Of a stretch of DNA of 64,000 bases, positions 17,604-26,337 are shown in pieces. Position 1 is the first letter of the stretch; every line of letters begins with the position of its first letter. This stretch comes from Pedobacter xixiisoli (GTDB lineage Bacteria > Bacteroidota > Bacteroidia > Sphingobacteriales > Sphingobacteriaceae). The translations under genes and the position numbers were made by a program. The notes beneath the pieces were generated by a model that made no database searches, had not been told where the DNA came from, and saw only the letters and a program-made list of their open reading frames with translations. The DNA lies in assembly GCF_900215335.1 (NCBI RefSeq), contig NZ_OCMT01000002.1, forward strand, positions 1,178,001 through 1,242,000, in the 5' to 3' direction.

Positions 17604-20600
17604 TTAAAATTCCACATTTAAACCACCACCAAAATATTTGATCAATGGATAGTTTCTTCCACTATTTGCTCCACCAGCTCCCATATTAGAACCAAACTCT
17701 GAAGATTCAGGATCTATGAATGACTGGTGGCTTAACGTGATCATATTTTGCGCATTCAAAAAGAATCTAACTTTTTGAGCTCCTATTTTTTGTGTCAACG
17801 ATTTAGGAAGTGAATAACCAATTTGAATATTTTTAAGCCTTAAATAAGCTGCATTAAATATTTGCAAATCAGAACCTTTACCGTAATTATTAGTTGTAGA
17901 TGAGGTTGATGGAGCTGTTAAACGAGGATATCTTGCTTCCTGATTGTCTGGTGTCCAATAATCTAATTGGTGTTGGAATATTACGAATGAATAATTGCCA
18001 TGAAATGGCTCGATCGATTCTCCACGTAAAGCCATTTCACGTTTACCAACGCCTTGCCACAACATACCTATATCGAATCCTTTCCATTCAAAATTATAGT
18101 TAAAACCAAATGTAAATCTTGGAAAAGCGTGGCCTAAAACAAATCTATCGCTATCATTAATTACACCATCTCCATTTCTATCCACATACCTGATGTCTCC
18201 GGGTTGTAAATCTGCTCCGATTGGTATCGCAGCAGACAATATTTCTTCCTGATTACGGAAATACCCGTCCATCTTATAGCCATAATAGGAAGCGTAAGGC
18301 AAACCTACTCTTGTGATACGTTCTATTTCATCAGATTTATCTATCCTTTCAAATCCTTCAAATTCTGTAACCTCATTTCTAGAATCACCAAGGTTAAATC
18401 CGAAAGTATGGTTAAAATCGCTGTGCTTAAGACGATAATTAATGCTTAGATCCCATCCCTGATTTTTCATTGACCCTATATTGGCATTAGCTACTGCACC
18501 ACCTAAAGTGCCAGGTACAAGCGGCGTAAGTAAAATACCCGACGTTAATTTATGGAAGTAATCAAATGAAACATTTAACTTATTTTTAAAAAACCCTGCA
18601 TCTGCACCAATATTAAAAGTTTTAGAGGTCTCCCATCTTAAGTTGGGATTTCCAAAGGTATATCCAGTACCACTTCCCGCAACATTATTAAATCCATATT
18701 GATTATTATATACGGTATAGGTAGTGTAGGTTTGATAATCGTCGGCACTTTGATTCCCTAAAGTACCATAAGAACCCCTTATTTTTAAATCCCCTACACG
18801 CTCCTTATATGCTTTCATGAAACTTTCTTCAGACGCTCTCCATCCTAAAGAAACAGATGGAAAAAACCCCCATCTCTCTTCTTTTGCAAATTTCGAAGAC
18901 CCATCATACCTCATACTTACTTCGGCGAAGTACCTATCTTTATAAATATAACCTAAACGACCGAACACAGAAGCTAAAGCTCTTTCTGTTGTACCTCCAG
19001 GTGTGTTATAGCTACTTACATCTATAATTGTAGTCTCTATAGGCACACCTAATTCCGGATCTACAAATTGTTTCTTAATTTCGTTTCTTTGTTGACGATA
19101 AGACTCATTAGAGTAACCTGCTAAGGCTGTGATATTATGATCTTTATTAAAAGTACGGTTAAAATCTAGTAGAAACTGACTATTCAAATAAGTTGCTTTT
19201 CCGTTATAATCTTCGATACTATAATTATTGGAAGTACTAGCGTTAATTGGTGTATCCGAACCTGATAAATCATAGATTGGCACAAAAAATCTTCTGATTA
19301 GGCGGTGATCAGGATTAAGGTCTAAACCAAAAATCGCTTTTGCTTTTAGTCCTTTAATAATTTCGTATTCTCCGTTTACAATCCCCTGAAAATGGTCATT
19401 ATCAGTTTTAGTAAAGCCACCTTGCTCCAAATCAGCAAGTGGATTACTATTTAATATTTCGTTTGCATAATAACGTCCATTTTCTGGTAAAGGCTTGTAA
19501 GTATTATAGACAGGAACACGAGCTGAGTTTGCCAACAAAAACCCTGTATTTCCTTGAAATGATTTCCCTTCGGTTCTGTCATAAGCAGCTATAGTAGTTA
19601 ATTTAAACTTTTTATATTCTGCGGTTAGGTTTAAACGGAAATTATATCTTTTTGTACCATAATCTGGACCTCTAAAATTACTTCTCTGATCGAAATAACC
19701 TGCTGATACCATATAAGAGGTATTTTCTGAACCGCCTCTGACACTTGCATTATGCGTTTGCTGAAAACCATCTTTTAAAATGGCATTCATCATATATTCT
19801 GAATCGTGAGTAGCAAAATCCTGAATCTGTTGAGATGAATATACAGGGGCTAAACCTGAATTGACATAGGCATCGTTACGCAGCATAGCATTCTCGTAAC
19901 CAACAACTGGCTTTAGCAAGACTTCTGGATTTTGAGAACCTACACTTGTGCTAAACGATACTCGGGGAGTCATATTCTTACTTCCCTTTTTGGTGGTTAC
20001 TAACAACACTCCATTGGCCGAACGTGAACCATAAATGGCGGCACTACCAGCATCTTTTAGCACAGATATGCTTTCAATATCACTTGGATTAAGACTGTTT
20101 AGCGCTCCTGTACTGTTCGCAATTACACCATCTATTACTACCAAAGGTTCTGTATTATTGAAAGTACTTACACCTCTAATGTTAATATTTAGCGTATTAT
20201 CGTTAGGATTCATACTTCTTTGCTGAATTACGAGACTGGGTGAAACTCCCTGCAATGCCTGAGTAGTATTCGCTACAGGACGGTTTTCTATTATAGAAGA
20301 CTTGATCTGATCTATTGCTCCTGTAACACTTTTACGAGTAGTAGTACCGTAGCCAATTACTACTACTTCGTTCATTAACTGAGTATCCTCCTGTAGCTTA
20401 ATTTTAATTTCATTTGCATTTACTACGGTAAACGATGACTTTTTAAAGCCTACAAAAGAAAATTCTAGAATAGCTCCTACTTGTGATTTTAATGAGAAAT
20501 ATCCTTCAGAATTTGTAACTGTTACTTTTTTGGTTCCCTTTTCTGCCACGGCAACACCAACCAATGGTAAGTTTTCGGAATCCAAAACATAACCTGAAAC

Positions 20601-20810
20601 AATTAAATCTTGTAGTTTGTTAGAGAGATTTGCACTGGTCTGTTTAGAACCGTACTTGTTAGTTGCTTGTTTATTTTCTTCTGATGCGAAAGATATACTG
20701 CCATAAAAGAGTATAAACAAGATAAATAATCTGGCAGCAAAAAATGGTCTATCGTCTAAGGAAGATGAAAAGATACTTTTTGCCGACTGCGAACGACATT
20801 TATTGATCAT
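17604..20810 (-). CDS. SusC/RagA TonB-dependent oligosaccharide channel of the PUL
   Basis: A 1068-residue outer-membrane transporter. Signal region at about 25-43; carboxypeptidase-regulatory-like domain at about 68-145; the conserved EVVVIGYGT stretch near 148; plug domain about 160-270 with DIESISVLKDAGSAAIYGSR; the beta-barrel fills the rest and ends in YFGGGLNVEF. Unlike the SusC at 1811-5443 it lacks an STN domain, so it is not expected to signal through a FecR protein; regulation more likely comes from the LacI gene. It lies 174 bp after the MFS gene; no consensus promoter was found in that gap. Confidence 0.95.
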   Translation of the reverse strand: MINKCRSQSAKSIFSSSLDDRPFFAARLFILFILFYGSISFASEENKQATNKYGSKQTSANLSNKLQDLIVSGYVLDSENLPLVGVAVAEKGTKKVTVTNSEGYFSLKSQVGAILEFSFVGFKKSSFTVVNANEIKIKLQEDTQLMNEVVVIGYGTTTRKSVTGAIDQIKSSIIENRPVANTTQALQGVSPSLVIQQRSMNPNDNTLNINIRGVSTFNNTEPLVVIDGVIANSTGALNSLNPSDIESISVLKDAGSAAIYGSRSANGVLLVTTKKGSKNMTPRVSFSTSVGSQNPEVLLKPVVGYENAMLRNDAYVNSGLAPVYSSQQIQDFATHDSEYMMNAILKDGFQQTHNASVRGGSENTSYMVSAGYFDQRSNFRGPDYGTKRYNFRLNLTAEYKKFKLTTIAAYDRTEGKSFQGNTGFLLANSARVPVYNTYKPLPENGRYYANEILNSNPLADLEQGGFTKTDNDHFQGIVNGEYEIIKGLKAKAIFGLDLNPDHRLIRRFFVPIYDLSGSDTPINASTSNNYSIEDYNGKATYLNSQFLLDFNRTFNKDHNITALAGYSNESYRQQRNEIKKQFVDPELGVPIETTIIDVSSYNTPGGTTERALASVFGRLGYIYKDRYFAEVSMRYDGSSKFAKEERWGFFPSVSLGWRASEESFMKAYKERVGDLKIRGSYGTLGNQSADDYQTYTTYTVYNNQYGFNNVAGSGTGYTFGNPNLRWETSKTFNIGADAGFFKNKLNVSFDYFHKLTSGILLTPLVPGTLGGAVANANIGSMKNQGWDLSINYRLKHSDFNHTFGFNLGDSRNEVTEFEGFERIDKSDEIERITRVGLPYASYYGYKMDGYFRNQEEILSAAIPIGADLQPGDIRYVDRNGDGVINDSDRFVLGHAFPRFTFGFNYNFEWKGFDIGMLWQGVGKREMALRGESIEPFHGNYSFVIFQHQLDYWTPDNQEARYPRLTAPSTSSTTNNYGKGSDLQIFNAAYLRLKNIQIGYSLPKSLTQKIGAQKVRFFLNAQNMITLSHQSFIDPESSEFGSNMGAGGANSGRNYPLIKYFGGGLNVEF

Positions 20811-20984
20811 AGCTTTATTGTATCATTTAGGTTTTTATTTGGTTATTTCTAGGAGATGCTTAGCAAACTCTTGATTTCTTTTGATTTAACTCATTCATTT
20901 TACATTGGCTTTTGGTTAGTAATTGGTTTTAAATTTATTTTCTATAAGGAAGTGCTAGGCTAAGTTCGCCGGCCACATTCTCGT

Positions 20985-22217
20985 TTAGTGCTTAACTTTA
21001 TAAAATTTGGCTCCAAATAAAAAGATGACCAGATAGCAGATAATTGGCAAATAAAAAGCAGCAGCAACACTCTGATTTGCAATTAATCCCATTAAGAAAG
21101 GAAACACAGCACCACCTACAACGCCCATAGAAATAAATGATGATGCTTGTTGCGTATGCTTTCCTAAGTTTTTGATGCCCAAACTAAAAATTGTAGGAAA
21201 CATGATGCTAAAGAAAAAATTGATAAATAATAATGCGATAAAAGAAGTCCATCCTAATCCCTGTGCTACAATAAGACACATTACGATGTTTAATAAAGCG
21301 AATATTGCAAGTAATCTACTGGCCGAAATATATTTCATTAAAAAAGTACCAATAAACCTTCCAGCAAGCATCATCCCCATGAAAAGCACTAAATAGTGAC
21401 CTGCAATTTCATCAGAGAATCCCATTACTTCATGGCCATAATTGATAAAGAATGCCCAAGTGCCACCTTGCGCTGCTACATTAAAAAATTGCGCAACTAC
21501 TGCCCAAACAAAGTGTTTGTGCTGAAAAAGTTTCTTAGCTGGCTTTATGTCCACATTAACTGCTTCGGTATTTGTTTCCGCTATTTCTTCGTGTGGATCT
21601 GCAAGCGCAGGAACTTTAACGAAACTAAATGCAACAGCAATTATTAAAATTACAGTGCCAATTCCCAAGTAGAGATTTTTCACGGACTCCATACCTTCTC
21701 CCTGACTTGCAGCGCCGCGAAACAAGAAATAGGTTCCAAGAGCAGGTCCTATCATTGTGCCCACAGCGTTAAATGCCTGCGCAAAATTCACACGTTGATC
21801 ACTACTGCGTTGGTCGCCCAAAGAAGCCATAAATGGATGAGCTACTGTTTCCAATGTAGCAAGACCACAACCAAGAATGAATAATGCGATACGAAAAAAC
21901 CCAAATGATTCTGCACTTGCAGCGGGAACGAATAAAAAAGAGCCTGCGGCAAAAAGGACAAGTCCTAATAAGACCCCATTTTTATAACCAAATCTTTTCA
22001 TAAACAAACCTGCAGGAATACTCATGATAAAATATGCGCCGAAAATAGAAAACTGTACCAAACCCGAATTGGCCTTCGAAACATTAAGCACAGATTGGAA
22101 ATGCTTGTTTAGTACATCGCCCATAGTGATGCCAATGCCCCAAAACATAAATAGGGAGGTAACGAAGACAAGCGTTATTAAAAATTTGTTTTCTGTAAAT
22201 CGAACTTTTTCTTGCAT
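20985..22217 (-). CDS. FucP-like sugar:proton MFS symporter
   Basis: A 410-residue inner-membrane protein with about 12 hydrophobic segments and the layout of the FucP/GluP sugar branch of the major facilitator superfamily (FSIFGAYFIMSIPAGLFMKRFGYKNGVLLGL near residue 52-82; LETVAHPFMASLGDQRSSDQRVNFAQAFNAVGTMIGP). It should carry a monosaccharide, in this context most likely mannose, from periplasm to cytoplasm. The gene follows GH76 by 34 bp, consistent with one transcript. Confidence 0.88.
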   Translation of the reverse strand: MQEKVRFTENKFLITLVFVTSLFMFWGIGITMGDVLNKHFQSVLNVSKANSGLVQFSIFGAYFIMSIPAGLFMKRFGYKNGVLLGLVLFAAGSFLFVPAASAESFGFFRIALFILGCGLATLETVAHPFMASLGDQRSSDQRVNFAQAFNAVGTMIGPALGTYFLFRGAASQGEGMESVKNLYLGIGTVILIIAVAFSFVKVPALADPHEEIAETNTEAVNVDIKPAKKLFQHKHFVWAVVAQFFNVAAQGGTWAFFINYGHEVMGFSDEIAGHYLVLFMGMMLAGRFIGTFLMKYISASRLLAIFALLNIVMCLIVAQGLGWTSFIALLFINFFFSIMFPTIFSLGIKNLGKHTQQASSFISMGVVGGAVFPFLMGLIANQSVAAAFYLPIICYLVIFLFGAKFYKVKH

Positions 22218-22251
22218 GGTGTTTATTATAGAGGGTTAAGTTTTGTTTATA

Positions 22252-23328
22252 TTATAATTTCTCTACTTGCGCCAGTAACGAATAAATTTCTATCATCGCC
22301 CCCTGATCTATTAATCGTTTTTCTGAGCGTGTGCCCACTAAATTTTGCTCGTTACGTTCTTTTTCCCATATCGCATCGGCATCTGTTTTAAAGAAGTTTA
22401 TCCATTCTGGATTTTTATCAATTTTATACAGCTCCATATAACCTCTAAGCATTACGGCATTAAACCAGTATTCGTTTGGCAACCTATTATTTTTGAAGAA
22501 ATGCGCCTTACCTGCTTTTGCTACACGCTTTGCTTCTTCAAGATATTTGGCATCTTTAGTAAGGTTATATAAAATAACAGCCGACTGTAACATTGTACCA
22601 GTATTGTATGTGTAAGTGTCTTTGTTAATTTTTAAAGATGGAATTTGGATATTATCCCAATAAACGCCTTCCGGAGATTGCAAACGACTTTTAGTCCAAT
22701 CGTAAACAGCTATAGCTGTTTTTAAATATTCTGGTTTAGGATTTTGTTGATAAAGTCTAAGTGCCACCAACACCCCAGGACCATTAGAACACGTGTTCTT
22801 TGTAGTCATATCTTTCTCTCTCCAGTATATTCCTCCACCAGCAACAGTATCAAGCCCAAAAAGAATAAAATCATATATTTTATGAGCTTCTTTTAGATAC
22901 TTCTTGTTGCCATTACGCTTATAAGCATCTAAATAGGTAATAGCTACCCATTGGTTATCATCGTAATATTTAGTGGTAATTTTTTCTTTTGTAACATAAT
23001 CCTGATAAGCGGGAATTGGTTTGGTGTTTACCCAATACTGGTCAACTGCTTTTACAACTGGCTTCATGAAATTACTTCCCGGAAACAACACTTCCATTTC
23101 ATTAGTTGCCTGTAAATATGCGCACAATGGCCACAACCACGAATGTTTATTTTCGTTTTTAGCACTATCCGTACTCTCGTAATATAACGACGTTTTATTC
23201 GCTTTTAAATAGGTGTTTACAGCATGATCAATCTTTTTAACACGATCGATATATTTAGACTCTTGTGCGGCGACAAGTCCAGAAACAAAAAGAACAACGG
23301 TAAGTAAGGTAATTTTTTTAAAAATCAT
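22252..23328 (-). CDS. Secreted glycoside hydrolase family 76 protein
   Basis: A 358-residue protein with an ordinary signal peptide (about 1-21, VAAQE), so probably periplasmic rather than lipid anchored. GH76 signs: adjacent aspartates in TKYYDDNQW (Asp123-Asp124), GGGIYWREKD, CSNGPGVLVALRLY and YTYNTGTMLQSAVILYNLT. It is clearly related to, but divergent from, the lipoprotein GH76 at 13536-14705. A periplasmic copy would process imported mannan fragments. It lies 53 bp after GH125. Confidence 0.88.
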   Translation of the reverse strand: MIFKKITLLTVVLFVSGLVAAQESKYIDRVKKIDHAVNTYLKANKTSLYYESTDSAKNENKHSWLWPLCAYLQATNEMEVLFPGSNFMKPVVKAVDQYWVNTKPIPAYQDYVTKEKITTKYYDDNQWVAITYLDAYKRNGNKKYLKEAHKIYDFILFGLDTVAGGGIYWREKDMTTKNTCSNGPGVLVALRLYQQNPKPEYLKTAIAVYDWTKSRLQSPEGVYWDNIQIPSLKINKDTYTYNTGTMLQSAVILYNLTKDAKYLEEAKRVAKAGKAHFFKNNRLPNEYWFNAVMLRGYMELYKIDKNPEWINFFKTDADAIWEKERNEQNLVGTRSEKRLIDQGAMIEIYSLLAQVEKL

Positions 23329-23381
23329 AATTCATCTATTTATTAAAAATGAAAGGGGTATATCAATACAATTTCTTCTAG

Positions 23382-24800
23382 TTAAGACAACAATTCTGGT
23401 CTCTCATTAAAGACTTTCCATAAAAATTCTCCAAAAATGGTATTTGTCCATGCAAACCATGATCTAGTAAACTTCTCCGGATTATCTTTATGAAAAGATT
23501 CATGCATAAACCCAGTTCCGCCGTGGGTATTTTGCAGCATTTTTATACATTGGCTAATCTCGTCGTTGCTTGTACTGGTTAAACCTTTAGCGATTACACT
23601 CATTGGCCAAACCATATCCAAACCTATGTGTGGCCCCCCAATTCCTTCTCCGGTAGTACCTGTAAAGAAAAATGGGTTATGCTCAGACCATACAAATTTT
23701 CTAGTATTTTGATAGATTGGATCTTCAAGAGATACGGCTCCTAAGTAAGGCATTGCTAACAAACTCGGTATATTTGCATCATCCATTAGGTTGTAACTAC
23801 CTAATCCATTTACCTCAAATGCATAAATATCTCCGAACTCTTTATGGTGTACTATAGCATGTTTCTTCAAAGCAGCTTCAACCTCCAAGCCTAAATCAAG
23901 TAGTTCAGTAGCTGTTTTTTCATCTCCAACAATTACTTTCATCATTTCTGATGCTTGTTTTAAACTCGTTACCGCAAAAAAGTTAGAAGGTACTAAGAAA
24001 GAGAAAACAGTAGCATCATCACTAGGCCTAAAAGCCGAACAAATTAAGCCCACAGGTTTAACCGGGTATCCGTAACCCGACATTGGCACCCCATCCGTAG
24101 CCCAAGATGTTTTTCTTTGGAAATGATAAGGACCTAAATCTTGTTTTCTTTGTTGCTCTTTGAACGTTTTTAAGGTTGCTTTGATCGCATTTTGCCAATT
24201 CGTGTCGAAACAACTTTTATCGCCAGTTTCTTTCCAATAATGATAAGCTAAACGAATAGGATAGCAAAGCGAATCTATCTCCCATTTCCTTTCGTGTATC
24301 CCTGGCTTCATGTCAGTAATATCATCTTTCCACTCTCCTTGCTTATGAGGATCATTGTAGAAAGCATTGGCATACGGATCTTTCAATACACATGCCGTTT
24401 GATGATTAATTACTCCAGCTATTAACTGTTTTAACTTTTCGTCTTTTTTCATGAAAGGCAAATACGGCCAAACCTGCGCTGTACTATCTCTTAGCCACAT
24501 CGCATCTATATCTCCAGTAATTACGTACGTATCTGGCCTTCCGTTTTTTAAAGAGAAACTAACCGTAGTGTCTAATGTATTCGGAAAACAATTATTAAAA
24601 AGCCATGCTAGTTCTTTGTTTTTTACACGCTTGGTAAATTCTACTATTGCCTTTTCTATTGCAGGACTACTAAAATTTCTTTTAGACAAAGGCGTTCTCA
24701 CCTCTTTAAAATTTAACGAACTGGCATAAGACAGTGGGTTGCCTAAATAAAGCGCACCACCAATCAAGCTAACATTTCTTATAAAAGATCTACGTTTCAA
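23382..24800 (-). CDS. Glycoside hydrolase family 125 protein (exo-alpha-1,6-mannosidase type)
   Basis: A 472-residue enzyme with a Tat-like N-terminus (KRRSFIRNVSLIGGALYLG). The conserved block YVITGDIDAMWLRDSTAQVWPY (about 92-113), WEIDSLCYPIRLAYHYW, and GTGFMHESFHKDNPEKFTRSWFAWTNTIFGE identify the metal-independent alpha-mannosidase family GH125. Known members release mannose from alpha-1,6-linked ends, complementing GH76. The start codon is TTG at 24800: an in-frame stop lies five codons upstream and no ATG intervenes. A strong promoter lies about 400 nt upstream (25209-25240). Confidence 0.9.
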   Translation of the reverse strand: MKRRSFIRNVSLIGGALYLGNPLSYASSLNFKEVRTPLSKRNFSSPAIEKAIVEFTKRVKNKELAWLFNNCFPNTLDTTVSFSLKNGRPDTYVITGDIDAMWLRDSTAQVWPYLPFMKKDEKLKQLIAGVINHQTACVLKDPYANAFYNDPHKQGEWKDDITDMKPGIHERKWEIDSLCYPIRLAYHYWKETGDKSCFDTNWQNAIKATLKTFKEQQRKQDLGPYHFQRKTSWATDGVPMSGYGYPVKPVGLICSAFRPSDDATVFSFLVPSNFFAVTSLKQASEMMKVIVGDEKTATELLDLGLEVEAALKKHAIVHHKEFGDIYAFEVNGLGSYNLMDDANIPSLLAMPYLGAVSLEDPIYQNTRKFVWSEHNPFFFTGTTGEGIGGPHIGLDMVWPMSVIAKGLTSTSNDEISQCIKMLQNTHGGTGFMHESFHKDNPEKFTRSWFAWTNTIFGEFLWKVFNERPELLS

Positions 24801-25208
24801 AACTTCTACTTTTTATGATAAAAAACTTATTAATATGACACTTTAAAGCACTGCATCACATCGCATTGCCGCAACCATGTAAGCCACCCTTGCCTCAACG
24901 CTAATTAAATAGCACGACACGAGAAACAGCAACATATAAAATGATGTAATCTTTTTTATTTAAGCACTTGTTAAAACTCATAGTTCTTCATCGACAAGGC
25001 CTCAATTATCCCTATCGTTACCATGCTAAAAAACCGAGAAACTGCTTGAAGAAACAACCACAAGACTTTACACATTTATATTTTGGTTAAAAACTTCTAC
25101 TTCTTTAAAAAAAAAGTAGATGCTGCGCTATTTAAAAAATCGAATCGCCTACATTCGAAACTATACAAATAGCTTTTATAAAAATTCTTTTTACAAATTC
25201 ATTACAAT
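24801..25208 (-). other. Long non-coding leader region upstream of GH125
   Basis: About 400 bp without a credible gene on either strand. It would be transcribed as a 5' leader from the promoter at 25209-25240. Only a weak hairpin (CTACTT..AAGTAG, about 25102-25124) was noticed; no riboswitch family or LacI-type palindrome was recognised. Confidence 0.5.
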
Positions 25209-25240
25209 CAAATATAAAAATACTAAATTGATTTAGCAAA
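25209..25240 (-). promoter_or_regulatory. Bacteroidota-type promoter for the GH125-to-SusCD part of the PUL
   Basis: On the minus strand TTTG (25237-25240) is followed after exactly 20 nt by TATATTTG (25209-25216), a full match to TTTG-N(19-21)-TAnnTTTG. It points towards GH125 and lies just beyond the ROK gene stop, so transcription would start near 25202. Confidence 0.7.
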
Positions 25241-25253
25241 CACTAAAATTTAA

Positions 25254-26135
25254 TTATTGAGGATTTTGAACTAAAAATAATTCCTCCCACAAACAACCAG
25301 CTCCAACCAAAGCAGCATCTTCCCACAATGACGCCTGCAAAATCACAACATCTTTATTTTCAATACTTTTACTCATTCCGCTTTCGAACATACTTAGAGA
25401 TTTCCCAATATTCCCCCCTATAACAACTACGTCTCCCTGCTCCTCTTTCAAGAAGTCATTAACAAAATCACCTAAATTATTCGAAAACTCTTCGATAATC
25501 TGATTTTTCGATTCCGAATCACCTGAATTAACTAAAGCTTCTACACTTTCTAACTTCTGTTTAGTTAACTCTTCAAATCTTCTTTCAAACCATCTGGCTG
25601 ATATATAGTCTTCAGCAATACCGTCGCCCATAGGTACAATTGCCCTAAATAAATCACGAGTAACCCCATTAACACTAACTGCAGAACCTAATCCAGTACC
25701 GAGAGTAATCCCTAAAATTATGCCATTTAATGACAGCTTTTGATGCATAATCTCCCCATGTAGAAATGCCTCAGCATCGTTTCTGAACATTATATTAGCA
25801 GGTTTTACGGACAATGCATCAGCCAAGGCCTGCTTAATATCTCTTCCATATAACGAATCGTATTTACTAAGCCCTTTGATATAAGAAACTCCTTTCTCGT
25901 AGTCAAACGGGCCCGGCATAGCTATACCAAAAAACACCTCTGTAGAATTGTCTGCCGACACAAAATCCTGCAAAAAGGTTGTCCAAGAATGAATAATGGA
26001 TTCGAAAGAACCGTGAGAGTTTACACGAAGTCTTTTTCTAGTTTCAGACAACACCGACCAATTTTTAACATTTATTTCACCAGCGGTTATATGCGATCCT
26101 CCGATATCTACACCTATCAGCTTTTTATTTCCCAT
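25254..26135 (-). CDS. ROK-family sugar kinase homologue
   Basis: A 293-residue cytoplasmic protein of the ROK/actin-like ATPase fold: phosphate-1 loop IGVDIGGSHITAG (about 7-19), GIAMPGPFDYEKG, sugar-site FRNDAEAFLHGE, and phosphate-2 loop GITLGTGLGSA. The usual ROK zinc signature (His plus CxCGxxGC) is missing; the equivalent region reads VPMGDGIAEDYISARWFERRF. Zinc-less ROK proteins are known in this phylum. In context it most likely phosphorylates mannose, but glucose or fructose cannot be excluded. A perfect LacI-type palindrome lies 34 bp upstream of its ATG. Confidence 0.8.
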   Translation of the reverse strand: MGNKKLIGVDIGGSHITAGEINVKNWSVLSETRKRLRVNSHGSFESIIHSWTTFLQDFVSADNSTEVFFGIAMPGPFDYEKGVSYIKGLSKYDSLYGRDIKQALADALSVKPANIMFRNDAEAFLHGEIMHQKLSLNGIILGITLGTGLGSAVSVNGVTRDLFRAIVPMGDGIAEDYISARWFERRFEELTKQKLESVEALVNSGDSESKNQIIEEFSNNLGDFVNDFLKEEQGDVVVIGGNIGKSLSMFESGMSKSIENKDVVILQASLWEDAALVGAGCLWEELFLVQNPQ

Positions 26136-26168
26136 CAGAATTTATATTTGTATTAGATTACAATAATA

Positions 26169-26180
26169 TAAAACGTTTTA
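26169..26180. promoter_or_regulatory. Candidate LacI-family operator
   Basis: TAAAACGTTTTA is a perfect 12-bp palindrome with the central CG typical of LacI/CcpA/PurR-family operators. It lies between the LacI gene and the ROK kinase gene, 34 bp before the kinase ATG. It is the only such palindrome noticed in the PUL gaps. Confidence 0.6.
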
Positions 26181-26245
26181 GCAAAATCAAAATATGATTG
26201 TTGATTTATTTTTGCCAGAAATCAGAAATCATGCTAAAAACGCAT

Positions 26246-26303
26246 AAAAAGACCTTTAAATCACATTTTCAACCGAAACTAAAAACGATTGAAAGGTCTT
26301 TTT
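26246..26303 (-). terminator. Inverted repeat after the LacI gene, possible terminator
   Basis: The arms AAAAAGACCTTT (26246-26257) and AAAGGTCTTTTT (26292-26303) pair perfectly over 12 bp around a 34-nt interior. It lies just downstream of the LacI stop codon on the minus strand, and the stem ends in T5. The long loop makes the terminator call moderate. Confidence 0.5.
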
Positions 26304-26337
26304 AAACCCAAACTAGTTAATAGAAATCTAAATAGCT

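Noticed and set aside
26143-26150. TATATTTG on the plus strand between the ROK and LacI genes
   Set aside because: It would fire rightwards, antisense to the LacI gene, with no plus-strand gene to serve and no -33 element; probably chance in AT-rich DNA.
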